A stretch of DNA of 64,000 bases. Source: Shouchella hunanensis (GTDB lineage Bacteria; Bacillota; Bacilli; Bacillales; Bacillaceae_D). The notes under the pieces were generated by a model, which worked only from the letters and a program-made list of their open reading frames with translations, made no database searches and had not been told where the DNA came from. The stretch spans positions 2,840,001 through 2,904,000 of the forward strand of contig NZ_CP117834.1 in NCBI RefSeq assembly GCF_028735875.1, written 5' to 3'. Numbering within the stretch: position 1 is the stretch's first letter; each line of letters starts with the position of its first letter. A program made the position numbers and the translations under genes. Below, piece by piece: positions 47,355 through 56,482 of the stretch.

Positions 47355-48278
47355 TTGGGAGTAGATAAATTACAAGAACAACGTACCTGGGCTAGTTTGA
47401 ATCGAAAAGTAAAAGGCGATGTAATCGAGACAATAGAGAACGCGGCTATTTATGACCGAGAAGGCAGAGACGTCACGCACCTTTACGATATTTCAGTTAA
47501 GACGAGCGGAAAGAAAGCCGAATCCTACCGAAGTATTAGCGCCATCCAGGAGCACGAACGAGAAAACGGCGGCTTCATATTCGCATTCTTTACTCAAGCT
47601 AGGCAGATCGAAGACCGGTTCCCGCAACTAAACGCACAGGATGCCGCGAGAGTACTGTTTATCGGTTCATATGTCGCGTGGGAGTCTAACCGACTACAAT
47701 ACGCTAATGGACGTATTATTCGCAAAGCCGGGCTATGTGAGTTGGTTGGTATGTCAGCAAAACGTTTCAGCCAGTTCTTTAAGAAGCTAATTAGCGAAGA
47801 GATACTAAGCGAATCGGACAAAGGCGAACTATTCATGAATCCTACCTTGTTTTTCCGCGGTGAAATCAAATCGAATGGCTACGATCTTAGCGACTTAGCA
47901 CACACAAGAGTATTCAGAAAGACAATTCAAGACCTGTACGCAATGTTTAAGGGAAGACAGCTTTCGAAGCTAGGCGTCATTTACAAGGTTCTGCCGTTCC
48001 TAAACTTCGAGACTAACATAATTTGCTTTAACCCATCGGAATCGGACGAAGATTTACTGGAACCTATGAATCTCGACAACCTTTCGACGCTACTGGACTA
48101 CGGCGACCCACACAAGCTACGCCGCGCTCTCGAAGCTATTAAAATCGAAGGTAAGCCCGTTTTCCTAGCCGTTCAGAATCCGAACAATCGCCGCCAGCTT
48201 AGGGTTATCGTGAATCCGCGAGTGGTATTCGGAGGAAGCGCCGAGTCATTGAAAGCTATTAAAGTTCTATTCAACTAA
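47355..48278 (+). CDS. Putative replication initiator-like winged-helix protein
   Basis: A 307-residue protein. The N-terminus is charged. The middle (about residues 80-170) has a winged-helix-like region (GLCELVGMSAKRFSQFFKKL then ISEEILSES), followed by a second alpha/beta part ending in VIVNPRVVFGG. The pattern of an N-terminal helix and duplicated winged helices recalls plasmid Rep or phage wHTH proteins that test host-range-like motifs; I cannot name the family. TTG start with GGGAGG upstream. Two 15-bp direct repeats precede it. Confidence 0.45.
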   Translation: MGVDKLQEQRTWASLNRKVKGDVIETIENAAIYDREGRDVTHLYDISVKTSGKKAESYRSISAIQEHERENGGFIFAFFTQARQIEDRFPQLNAQDAARVLFIGSYVAWESNRLQYANGRIIRKAGLCELVGMSAKRFSQFFKKLISEEILSESDKGELFMNPTLFFRGEIKSNGYDLSDLAHTRVFRKTIQDLYAMFKGRQLSKLGVIYKVLPFLNFETNIICFNPSESDEDLLEPMNLDNLSTLLDYGDPHKLRRALEAIKIEGKPVFLAVQNPNNRRQLRVIVNPRVVFGGSAESLKAIKVLFN

Positions 48279-48360
48279 AAACGTGCGACGTCGCACCATT
48301 TACCACGGCACTCACGTCGGGGCTATTTGTCGTGCTCAATTTTACTAGGAGGTAATTGAC

Positions 48361-48684
48361 ATAGATACCGAATTTAATCGACTCGCCCGCTCGACGTGCG
48401 CCAATCACAACGGAGCCGACGGTTCATGTTACGTACTCGACGCGCCGTGTCAGCCGATGCGCTGCCCATACTTTCAACGTGCGGTACTGCCGAATGACGC
48501 CAAGCTAGAGCGTCGCTACTGGTCGCAGTTTGGAGCGGTATATGGAAACGTTAAGACCTGCGCTAGTTGTTCGGACACGTTCGAGCGTAAATCGAATCGG
48601 CAGAAATATTGCCCGTCTTGCGCCGCAGATCGCAAACGGACGAGAAGTCGCGAGGGAATGGCGAAAAACAGACGTAACAGTTAA
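48361..48684 (+). CDS. Cysteine-rich VLP domain protein with ATA at the start position
   Basis: The conserved text STCANHNGADGSCYVLDAPC then MRCPYFQRAVLP and CASCSDTFERKSNRQKYCPS is the Cys-rich VLP domain seen on plasmids and integrative elements, a likely zinc-binding protein of unknown role. The frame is open from ATA at 48361, which lies eight bases after AGGAGG. The first ATG (48457) is 32 codons later, would remove the first cysteine cluster and has no SD. An ATT six bases upstream of the ATA is too close to the SD. I therefore annotate from the ATA, giving 107 residues. Confidence 0.65.
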   Translation: MDTEFNRLARSTCANHNGADGSCYVLDAPCQPMRCPYFQRAVLPNDAKLERRYWSQFGAVYGNVKTCASCSDTFERKSNRQKYCPSCAADRKRTRSREGMAKNRRNS

Positions 48685-48817
48685 CCTTTCGAGGCGTAAA
48701 TGCTTGATTTCACCTTGTTTTAAGCACGATATAGCCACGTTAGATTAGTCCGAAACCAAATACCTTAGAAGCTCGTATTTAAGCGTCAAACTATTAAATG
48801 AATTGGAGATGATTAAT

Positions 48818-50956
48818 ATGGCAAAAGGACCATATAGAAAAATAGGTGCAAGGTTCGATCGAGTAAGAACTGAGATGAACGATAATATGGATGACATTTG
48901 GTCAGATATTCAAGCTATAGATACAAATTCTAGGAATACGATTACTACTGCGCAAGAAGCAAAAAAGCTTTCAGAGAGTAGTAAGGAACAATCAGATAGG
49001 GCGGAGAAAAAAGCGGACAGAGTAAGAGCCGAGTTAGACGAAGTTATTTCAGATGGTAATTCTAATGCGGAGGTGGCTGCTTCAAGAATAGCTAGTGATG
49101 GTGTTACTAAAGGTTCATTGCCTGAGAGAATACTTTATGAGGTCGATAATTTAAATGACAAAATTACTCAAAGATCGTTTAGTGTCATGGATTTTGGTGC
49201 AATTGGCGACGGACTAGCAGACGATTCATTGTCAATTGCTAATGCAATCAATACAATACCTGATTATTCGACTTTAATTTTACCAAAAAACCACTTAATT
49301 GATTCAGAGATTACTATAAGCAATAAGAAATTTTTAAAGTTAGTTAGTGTAGGTAATGTTGTTTTAAAGAAGAATCTCAATTTTAGTAACTGCCCGGGAT
49401 TGATGATTGAAGGTAATTTTAGTGGAAACACGATTCCGAAATCTTCGATTGAGGTTGTTGATAAAAGTCAAAAGAAGCTTGTTTTATCAGATGCTTCTGA
49501 TTTTGAAGTAGGCAATCAAATAACAGTTTTCACCGAAGATCATTATGATATTTGTAGATATCCTGGTTCTGTAATTGCAAAAGAGGGCAACACAATTACA
49601 GTAGACTACAATAGGATTTACTCAAATGATCCATTTAACAATATACTTCCTGGTCAAGATATTTATGTCACTGCTTCAGAAGCATTTAATAAAACCATAA
49701 AGATAGAAAGGTCTAACGGTATTGTTTTAAGCGGTAAGTTTGATGTTGACATAGTTATCCATAATAGTAACTATAGCTTAATTAAAGATGTAACCTCTAG
49801 AAACGGTGAAATAAACTTAGAATTTTGTTACGGTACTACAATTTCCAATGTAACTATGTATGAACCTCATTTTTACGGTATTTTCTTACTAGGATCGCGT
49901 AAAGTTAATTGCTCAAATATCCAAATCAAAAAACCTTACTTTTCTGGGTTTGTGATCAAGTCAGTTTGGGACTGTAACCTTAGTAATATCAATATATTTA
50001 ATGCAGCAATACACGGAATTCAAATGATAAGAAACACAATTTCCAATCCTACTACCCCTTCACGTGTTAATCCGCTATGCCAAGATAATCTTACAGTTAG
50101 TAGATTGAACACTTTAAATGTTGAATTCGAAAAGTGTAACATTTCAATAATGGTTACTACAGATTGTGATAACACTCAATTTTTAGGAATTACTTCTAAT
50201 GACTGTTGGGGTAATGTTTTACTAGTAAATCAGACCAATGCTGATACTCTTTTTTCAAACATTAAAATAAGTAATCATGCGATGGTAAACCCTACAACTT
50301 TTACTTCTAACATTCCTCTTCTTTTAACTGGCAAAAGAATTAGAGTATCGGACGTGTCTATTAATGGATGTAGAGCTATATCGCCGCTGCGAGCTATAAA
50401 CTGTGAAAGTGCCCATCTTAGTGATTTTATGTTTGAAAATACCAAAGGTGCTTTTTATCTTCAATCAAGTGAAAACGTAATTGTTCAAAATCTGTTAAGT
50501 AAAAATCAAGTCGAGACATCTGATGTTGTGTTTCTAACAGGGTCTAATAGAAATGTGACCATTAATGCGGTGAATATAACTAATTCACCACAGAATGTTA
50601 ATGCAAATAAGCTAGTAAATATAACAGGAAGTTTTGATAATGTTAGTTTGAAATCGATCAATATTGAAGGGGAAAATCCTAAAGGCATATTTTCCGAGGG
50701 AGTTGGTAGGGGTCTTCAAATCGAAAGTAGTGTAATCAGGAATTCTGTCGATGCGATCTATGTAGCAAATGTAACCGGTGTACAAATACAGCGTAATCAC
50801 GTGCAAGGTGCATACAACGGTATAATGCTTGGACCATCGACTACAGACATAATTTGCAAGGATAATATTATTCGCTCGACTGTAAAAGTTTTAGACAATA
50901 GTTCAAGTGCAAGTAAGATAATTACTGATAACTTACTTTTAAATCCAACAAGTTAA
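48818..50956 (+). CDS. Phage tailspike-like protein, pectate-lyase beta-helix
   Basis: A 712-residue protein. An N-terminal coiled-coil (about residues 1-110: FDRVRTEMNDNMDDIWSDIQ and later KADRVRAELDEVISDG) is the type that docks receptor-binding proteins to Bacillus phage tails. MDFGAIGDGLADDSLSIANA (about 127-146) is the typical start of a pectate-lyase-3 beta-helix, which continues to the end with Asn-rich rungs. It likely binds or cleaves wall polysaccharide. ATG at 48818 follows GGAG. It is more AT-rich than neighbouring element genes, which suggests separate acquisition. Confidence 0.75.
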   Translation: MAKGPYRKIGARFDRVRTEMNDNMDDIWSDIQAIDTNSRNTITTAQEAKKLSESSKEQSDRAEKKADRVRAELDEVISDGNSNAEVAASRIASDGVTKGSLPERILYEVDNLNDKITQRSFSVMDFGAIGDGLADDSLSIANAINTIPDYSTLILPKNHLIDSEITISNKKFLKLVSVGNVVLKKNLNFSNCPGLMIEGNFSGNTIPKSSIEVVDKSQKKLVLSDASDFEVGNQITVFTEDHYDICRYPGSVIAKEGNTITVDYNRIYSNDPFNNILPGQDIYVTASEAFNKTIKIERSNGIVLSGKFDVDIVIHNSNYSLIKDVTSRNGEINLEFCYGTTISNVTMYEPHFYGIFLLGSRKVNCSNIQIKKPYFSGFVIKSVWDCNLSNINIFNAAIHGIQMIRNTISNPTTPSRVNPLCQDNLTVSRLNTLNVEFEKCNISIMVTTDCDNTQFLGITSNDCWGNVLLVNQTNADTLFSNIKISNHAMVNPTTFTSNIPLLLTGKRIRVSDVSINGCRAISPLRAINCESAHLSDFMFENTKGAFYLQSSENVIVQNLLSKNQVETSDVVFLTGSNRNVTINAVNITNSPQNVNANKLVNITGSFDNVSLKSINIEGENPKGIFSEGVGRGLQIESSVIRNSVDAIYVANVTGVQIQRNHVQGAYNGIMLGPSTTDIICKDNIIRSTVKVLDNSSSASKIITDNLLLNPTS

Positions 50957-50970
50957 AAAAATTAGTTATA

Positions 50971-51001
50971 AAGGTCTTCGCTCCCTGCGATAGACCTTTT
51001 T
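50971..51001 (+). terminator. Terminator after the tailspike gene
   Basis: AAGGTCTTCGC/GCGATAGACCTT hairpin with a T run. Confidence 0.85.
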
Positions 51002-51042
51002 GAATTGAAGAAATAAAATGCGAAAAATGAGGAGGGCTTTTA

Positions 51043-51426
51043 ATGGATTGCATTGCGAGAGTGTTCGAACATTACGGCGGCAATGAGGCGTATTACAACC
51101 GCGTAGACAAGCCGTTTTACCAAAACAACACCGCTTATATCAACGTAAAGGTGACGCACGTAGACGGAAGTTATTTAACGCATTGGTCAATCTCCACGGA
51201 GACGGGCGAGGTGGTGGCGTTAAAGACGGATTGCGTATGGACACCGTTCTTTGAAGAAGCGAAGCTAATAGCGTTGGAGAAAGCGTGGCAGGTGGCGCGG
51301 AGTTACGATCCAGACGTGACGTGCTTCCTTTCGACCGCGGTGGTGCAGGATGAAGTCGAGAAGTTGGAGCGAAAAGTGGAGCGATTGAAAAGGGAAGAGG
51401 AGGCGGTATTTAATGATGAAGCGTGA
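51043..51426 (+). CDS. Hypothetical element protein
   Basis: A 127-residue protein. The first 80 residues look alpha/beta (AYINVKVTHVDGSYLTHWSI), followed by a C-terminal coiled-coil (VVQDEVEKLERKVERLKREE). GGAGGG precedes the ATG. Its end overlaps a small following gene by 14 bases. No family recognised. Confidence 0.6.
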   Translation: MDCIARVFEHYGGNEAYYNRVDKPFYQNNTAYINVKVTHVDGSYLTHWSISTETGEVVALKTDCVWTPFFEEAKLIALEKAWQVARSYDPDVTCFLSTAVVQDEVEKLERKVERLKREEEAVFNDEA

Positions 51427-51568
51427 GGAGTTTAAAAAACCGCACAGATGGATAAATTCGGAGGTTTGGGGAGGTGATCCCGAAGCTTTAGAGACGTTAA
51501 GTCATATAAAAGGCATAGGTGACTATAGATCGAAGAAAGAGAGCGGCGAGCATGGGCGAAGAAAATAG
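51413..51568 (+). CDS. Small overlapping protein
   Basis: A 51-residue basic protein (MMKREEFKKPHRWINSEVWG). AGAGGAGG lies nine bases before tandem ATG codons. It overlaps the previous gene by 14 bases and the next by 17-50 bases, depending on the start used there. This is usual in tightly packed phage-type operons. Function unknown. Confidence 0.5.
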   Translation: MMKREEFKKPHRWINSEVWGGDPEALETLSHIKGIGDYRSKKESGEHGRRK

Positions 51569-51911
51569 AACGTATACCCAGGAAGAAGTTAACGAACTAA
51601 TCGAAGCTTACGAAAGACAGAATGCCGAGTTAACAGGTAGAGCAGAAGCCGCGGAAAAGGCATCAGCTAAAACGCGTATTCAAACTGACTTCATTTCTAA
51701 AGCGATAACTGCGGGCATTAAGTACGTTGATGATGCGTACAAGCTCGCTGATTTATCGGAGCTACAAGTGACTAAGACAGAGATTTACGGCATGGACGAC
51801 GTGGTTAAGAACTTAGCTGCGGAAAGACCGTACTTGCTACACGAAGATCAGACGAAAAAAGGACGGAAAACACAGCGCTCAATCGGTGGTCCGACTAACA
51901 CTTCAAAATAA
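51552..51911 (+). CDS. Capsid scaffold-like protein
   Basis: A protein of about 119 residues (130 if a GTG at 51519 is used). The N-terminal half is charged coiled-coil (YTQEEVNELIEAYERQNAEL). The C-terminal half (DFISKAITAGIKYVDDAYKL then AERPYLLHED) has the pattern of phage scaffold proteins of the GP20/DUF4355 type, where a short C-terminal helix contacts the capsid protein. It is shorter than most scaffolds, and no capsid gene follows. The assignment rests on this motif only. Confidence 0.5.
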   Translation: MGEENRTYTQEEVNELIEAYERQNAELTGRAEAAEKASAKTRIQTDFISKAITAGIKYVDDAYKLADLSELQVTKTEIYGMDDVVKNLAAERPYLLHEDQTKKGRKTQRSIGGPTNTSK

Positions 51912-51934
51912 CCCAATTAGAAGGAGAAGATACT

Positions 51935-52807
51935 ATGAAATTATCAAACCAATATGAGGATGCTAAAAAACACCTACAGAACGCCTACGACATTCAAAGC
52001 GGTTGGGCTGGTTTCATGCTGGAACAAAAAGCGCCATTAAATGAGCAACTAAAAGAAATTAATCAAGATAAGCACTTAACATCTGCTGGAAAATTAGCCA
52101 AAATAGACCATGCACGAAAGAAAGCAGGGGTTGAGGCGCTTAAGAAGATGCAAACGCGAAAACAGCAGTACGTCGCGGAGTTGACTAAAGCTAATAAGAT
52201 TGCAGACAAAGTATTCTATAAAAAACCAAAGGCGCCAGATGCCGTGACGTTAGAAAGGTTTAATGACAGATTAAGAGAGGTAAAAACGCAACTAGCTCTA
52301 GGTTCGAATGAATCGCTATCAAAACAACTACTAAATTCATTCGTTTCGAGTATCAAAGACCCCCACTTAGCTAGCTTAGTAAGAGATGACTTTTTGTCTT
52401 TATCTCAAAGCATCTTAGGAATTGCTGATGATGCAGCAACTACAAAACAGGAAATGTCCATAATATATGAAGGATTGCGCGAAAAATTCGAGTCGGAGGA
52501 AGTAAAAGGATCGCGTCAAATTCTTGAATACACTTCCGAACAAATTGAGAATCCGAAAATCGCAAATGATGGCGGTATGTTTGAGGAAAAAGCCGTTGAA
52601 TTATTCGGCAAGGAAATAGGTCAACATATCCGTAATCCGGAGGATTATTTCGCTACCCATCCGGAAGAAAAGCCGGAAGAGTATGTAGACGAGGAGCTAG
52701 AAGCCGATACCAAAGCACACAAACAAGAGGCAGAATTTGCGGAAACTGTAAGTAATATCAGCGCTACCACGGAAGAAAAGGAGTCAAATGGTCAACTGAA
52801 TATCTAA
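51935..52807 (+). CDS. Hypothetical helical protein
   Basis: A 290-residue, mostly helical protein with AAGGAG before the ATG. Long charged helices dominate (QEMSIIYEGLREKFESEE), with a PEE-rich tail. It sits where a phage would have head genes, but nothing in it resembles a major capsid fold. No family recognised. Confidence 0.5.
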   Translation: MKLSNQYEDAKKHLQNAYDIQSGWAGFMLEQKAPLNEQLKEINQDKHLTSAGKLAKIDHARKKAGVEALKKMQTRKQQYVAELTKANKIADKVFYKKPKAPDAVTLERFNDRLREVKTQLALGSNESLSKQLLNSFVSSIKDPHLASLVRDDFLSLSQSILGIADDAATTKQEMSIIYEGLREKFESEEVKGSRQILEYTSEQIENPKIANDGGMFEEKAVELFGKEIGQHIRNPEDYFATHPEEKPEEYVDEELEADTKAHKQEAEFAETVSNISATTEEKESNGQLNI

Positions 52808-52809
52808 TC

Positions 52810-52892
52810 TACAACCGCGATGAACCCGGAGTCATAACCCGAGGGGAGCGGTCAAACCCCTAGTAGGCGTCGATTCCACCTGAGTTGGCGTC
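52810..52892 (+). other. Possible tRNA-like remnant
   Basis: In the 120-base gap, a CAT triplet in AGTCATAA, a stem AGGGG/CCCCT where a variable arm would be, and GTCGATTCCACC resembling a T loop occur in tRNA order. The arms do not pair well enough for a working cloverleaf. It may be a decayed phage tRNA-Met or coincidence. Confidence 0.25.
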
Positions 52893-52931
52893 TTTCTCTT
52901 TTCTAAAAACATAACCGAGAGGATGAATTAA

Positions 52932-53438
52932 ATGGAATTTGTAGGAAAGCATTTTGACGAGATTATTAACGACGAGTATGTAACGGACAAGGTGACAGGT
53001 GAGGTTGAAATCCCTTATCACCAACTAGCCAAACGATACAACGATAGCAAAACCGACCTAGTCGGTCTTTACGTCGCGGGGCGGTATGATACGGAGCCAG
53101 GCTTATACTCCGCGAAGCTATACGTAGCCGCGAAAGAAAAGTATATGCAAAGACAAGCGAGTACCTTCTATAAATCTTTGCTAATACAGTATAGGCATTA
53201 TGAGACGACGTTAAAAACTGGCTTCACGGACTACGCGGCGGGCGACGATTTACTAGACGCGCAGGAAGCGGTACAACGCATGACGTCTTATAACGCGGAA
53301 CTAGGCGCAAAAGCGGCGGCGGTTCTCGATAAAGTAGCGATACTGAACGAGGGAGGGCTTAAGCGATCGGAGCAAGAAGCGATCTACGCGGAAGTAACGG
53401 CTATCATCGAAGGAGGCGACACAGATAATGATGAGTAA
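52932..53438 (+). CDS. Putative tail assembly-region protein
   Basis: A 168-residue, mostly helical protein (GKHFDEIINDEYVTDKVTGE at the start). It sits two genes before the tape measure, the place of tail assembly chaperones (gpG-like), and its end overlaps the next gene by 11 bases. The overlap allows translational coupling; a frameshift fusion of the G/GT type was not demonstrated. Confidence 0.45.
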   Translation: MEFVGKHFDEIINDEYVTDKVTGEVEIPYHQLAKRYNDSKTDLVGLYVAGRYDTEPGLYSAKLYVAAKEKYMQRQASTFYKSLLIQYRHYETTLKTGFTDYAAGDDLLDAQEAVQRMTSYNAELGAKAAAVLDKVAILNEGGLKRSEQEAIYAEVTAIIEGGDTDNDE

Positions 53439-53796
53439 TGAGGAACTAAAAGAATACGGAGCAAGGGCGAGAGACTTAAGAGCTAAAGCAGTGAAGGCGC
53501 AAAAAGAAGGATCAGGTACGGATCAGATTATATCATTCCTAGATTGGCGTCAGTACGTCGCGGAAAATCGACCTAAAGTTATGGGCATGTTTAAACATCC
53601 GACTATTGATAAAACAATTCAAGAGGATAGAGATTTCCGAACGATTAGCGATCCTGCCTATCTGACTACTCTTATACTCCTGTTCAAAAAAGCATCGGAA
53701 GAGCACGATTTAGAGCATTTATCAGTTGAAGAGAGTGTGGAAGTTATGCAAGTGCTACAAGAAAAAGTTGAAAAACTACTAGAGGACGCCAATTAA
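53428..53796 (+). CDS. Putative tail assembly-region protein
   Basis: A 122-residue helical protein (MMSNEELKEYGARARDLRAK... LQEKVEKLLEDAN) overlapping the previous gene. By position it could be the second chaperone-type gene before the tape measure. It ends in a terminator, which is unusual inside a phage tail operon. Confidence 0.45.
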   Translation: MMSNEELKEYGARARDLRAKAVKAQKEGSGTDQIISFLDWRQYVAENRPKVMGMFKHPTIDKTIQEDRDFRTISDPAYLTTLILLFKKASEEHDLEHLSVEESVEVMQVLQEKVEKLLEDAN

Positions 53797-53808
53797 GGCG
53801 TCTTTTTT
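53785..53808 (+). terminator. Terminator before the tape-measure gene
   Basis: A GACGCC/GGCGTC stem with 6-nt loop and six T residues, overlapping the preceding stop. Confidence 0.75.
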
Positions 53809-53827
53809 AGTTTCTAGGAGGAGTTAA

Positions 53828-56482
53828 ATGGCAAACGCAGGAGATATAGTAGCAAGATTACGACTAGAAAATGATGATTTTAGGCGCGGAGCGGAAGCGG
53901 CGAAGCAAGATATGGAGCAAATGTCTGCGAAAGCAAAAAGTGTTTCGGACGATATAAAGACGATACAAAAGATTTCAGCGGCGGCGTTTGGCGGAGCTAC
54001 GGCGGCAATTGGCGGCTCAATCGCAATGGCGGCTAACTTCGAGCAAGGTATGGCAAGGGTTAAGGCGATTTCAGGCGCGACGGACGAAGAGTTTGCGGCA
54101 TTAACACAAACGGCGCGTGACCTCGGACGTACTACGAGATTTACGAGTATGGACGCGGCTGATGGACTAGCTTACTTAAGCATGGCGGGCTTTACTGCAA
54201 CGCAATCCATGGAAGCTTTACCAGGCGTACTAAATCTAGCCGGAGCCGCGGGAATCGACCTCGGATCATCAGCGGATATTGTGTCGAATATACTTCAAGG
54301 CTTTGGAATGAGTGCCGATGATACAGGACGAGCAGTCGACGTATTAGTAGAAGCTATGACGTCAGCTAATACAGATTTACCACAGTTAGGTAACGCGATG
54401 TCGTATGTTGCCCCGGTAGCTTCCGCTTTAGGATTAAGTATAGAAGAAACGACCGCTGCTGTAGCTAAGCTTAGTGACGCCGGGATTCAGGGCGGAAAAG
54501 CTGGGACAACGCTACGTATGGCGTTACTATCGCTTGCAAACCCAACAGGTCAAACGGAGAAAGCCATGGAAAAACTCGGTATTAACGTTCTAACAGCCGA
54601 AGGAGCCATGAAACCGTTACCGGAATTAATTGGCGAAATTGCTGATAAAACGGAAGGTATGACGGATGCCCAAAAAACACAAACGGTCGCTCAATTAGTC
54701 GGTACTCAAGCGGCTTCCGGCTTTATTGCGTTACTAGACGTAGGGGAAGACGCGCTCGCTGATTACACACAAGGTCTAAAAGAGTCAGAAGGAGCCGCGC
54801 AAGCTATTGCCGATACGCAAAACAACACAGTTTTAGGAGCGTTTGATGCGTTTAAATCCGCGTTAGCCGACATTGGAATTTCCATTGGCAATGAGTACCT
54901 TCCGATGGTTAAAGACGTCCTCAACGGTGGAGCGGACATGTTGCGTAAGTTTGGCGACTTAGACCCGGCGTTAGTAACTACCGCATTAAACTTTATTGCG
55001 ATTTCGAGCGGGATAGGTTTGGCAATAACGACAATCGGAAAGTTAGCCATTGCAATAAAGGGTCTATATGCTTCAATGGGTCCCGCTGGTTGGTTAATTT
55101 TAGGTATCTCCTTGTTAGGGGGCGCTATCATCTCGTCTAAGATCGCTGCGGAAGATTTCACCGAAGTTAACTTGGAGCTCGCGGAGACTATGATAGAGAC
55201 GCAAGACGCCCTACAATTGCAAATCGACCAATTCGATGAACTAAGCTCAAAATCTAGGCTAACAACAGATGAGTTTATGGAGCTTATTGACATTCAAGAT
55301 GAGTTAGGTCGCGCGGTCGATCAGAATAGGATTGACGAGCTAACGGAGAGGCAGGAAGCCTTGCGCGAAAAATCAGGTCTATCAAATGATGAACTAAATA
55401 CCATGATCGGCTTAAATGACTCACTAATTGAAAAAGTTCCGGAAACAGCTCATGCTATTTCTGAACAAGGTAATCGAGTGGTCGAAACAACAGATTCATT
55501 TAAGGACTACAACAAAGAATTAAACGACGCCACGATAAGAGAACTAGAGCGACAAAAAATAATCGCAGAAGGTAAAGAGCGTGAGCTTCAGGAAGAAGTA
55601 AATCAGCTAAAAAAAGAGCACAACGAATCACTAGAGCTTGAAAAAGAATACCGTGCTGAGTTTAAGAATTTCGATGAAGAAGCCTCTATCGCTAGGATTG
55701 AACAGTTACAAAGTCAGCTTGACAGTAACGAGCTACGCGGCAGGGATGCGCAATTTGCAAGAGCGTCGATCAAGGCGGAAGAAGACAAACTCGAACGTTT
55801 TCGAGAGCAATACGTTTCGCAAATGGAAATAAGCGACGAGCTTGCGGAACAGATCAAGCAGAAGGAAACGGAAATCGGCATGGCTGATGAGATAAACGGC
55901 ATGATCGTCGAGCAACTTCTCCAACAAGTCGGCTTAAACGGCACACGCGAGGACGGTATAGGACTTCTTGAGGAAGCTATCGCGAAGGAACAAGAGCAAA
56001 TCGACAAATCCGAAGAATTACGTGGTTCCCAGGAGGGACTTAACGAGCAGGTAGACGCTGAAATCGGACGTCGTAATGAGGCGATCGCAAAGTATCAAGA
56101 CGCGAAGGCTCAAATCGAAGAAATTCTCGGCTTACAATCGAGCACTAACGATGCCATTCAAACAGGTACCGGAAACGTCGGAGAACTGGAAATTAAGTAT
56201 AGAGGCGCGGTCGATCGTATCAACGACGGAAACTCGGCGCAAGTTGAAGTTAACAACCGTATTGACGAGGGAATTAAAAAAGGAGACTCGTTAAACCAAA
56301 CCTTAGCAGAGAGGATCGCGAAACTTATCGACGTGGACGATCAGGGTGGCGCCGATGCTTTAAACGAAAAACTTTCACGTCCTATCACAAAATCAATTAC
56401 ATTCTGCGAAGGAAAGACTTTTAACACCAAAGTAAGTAGCACGCAAAAGAAAAAAGCAAGGGAGGTTTTGCTATGTCTTTAA
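53828..56482 (+). CDS. TP901-type tail tape-measure protein with atypical C-terminus
   Basis: An 884-residue protein. Residues about 60-400 match the TP901 tape-measure core: ANFEQGMARVKAISGATDEE, AADGLAYLSMAGFTA, LEETTAAVAKLSDAGIQGGK-like text and TQAASGFIALLD. A hydrophobic stretch follows (about 385-440), then long helical coiled-coil. The end (RPITKSITFCEGKTFNTKVS and a KKKAREVLLCL tail) is basic and unlike a normal tape-measure C-terminus, and it overlaps the next gene. Family members run over a wide length range, often with C-terminal hydrolase domains, so truncation by recombination is likely. AGGAGG precedes the ATG. Confidence 0.75.
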   Translation: MANAGDIVARLRLENDDFRRGAEAAKQDMEQMSAKAKSVSDDIKTIQKISAAAFGGATAAIGGSIAMAANFEQGMARVKAISGATDEEFAALTQTARDLGRTTRFTSMDAADGLAYLSMAGFTATQSMEALPGVLNLAGAAGIDLGSSADIVSNILQGFGMSADDTGRAVDVLVEAMTSANTDLPQLGNAMSYVAPVASALGLSIEETTAAVAKLSDAGIQGGKAGTTLRMALLSLANPTGQTEKAMEKLGINVLTAEGAMKPLPELIGEIADKTEGMTDAQKTQTVAQLVGTQAASGFIALLDVGEDALADYTQGLKESEGAAQAIADTQNNTVLGAFDAFKSALADIGISIGNEYLPMVKDVLNGGADMLRKFGDLDPALVTTALNFIAISSGIGLAITTIGKLAIAIKGLYASMGPAGWLILGISLLGGAIISSKIAAEDFTEVNLELAETMIETQDALQLQIDQFDELSSKSRLTTDEFMELIDIQDELGRAVDQNRIDELTERQEALREKSGLSNDELNTMIGLNDSLIEKVPETAHAISEQGNRVVETTDSFKDYNKELNDATIRELERQKIIAEGKERELQEEVNQLKKEHNESLELEKEYRAEFKNFDEEASIARIEQLQSQLDSNELRGRDAQFARASIKAEEDKLERFREQYVSQMEISDELAEQIKQKETEIGMADEINGMIVEQLLQQVGLNGTREDGIGLLEEAIAKEQEQIDKSEELRGSQEGLNEQVDAEIGRRNEAIAKYQDAKAQIEEILGLQSSTNDAIQTGTGNVGELEIKYRGAVDRINDGNSAQVEVNNRIDEGIKKGDSLNQTLAERIAKLIDVDDQGGADALNEKLSRPITKSITFCEGKTFNTKVSSTQKKKAREVLLCL

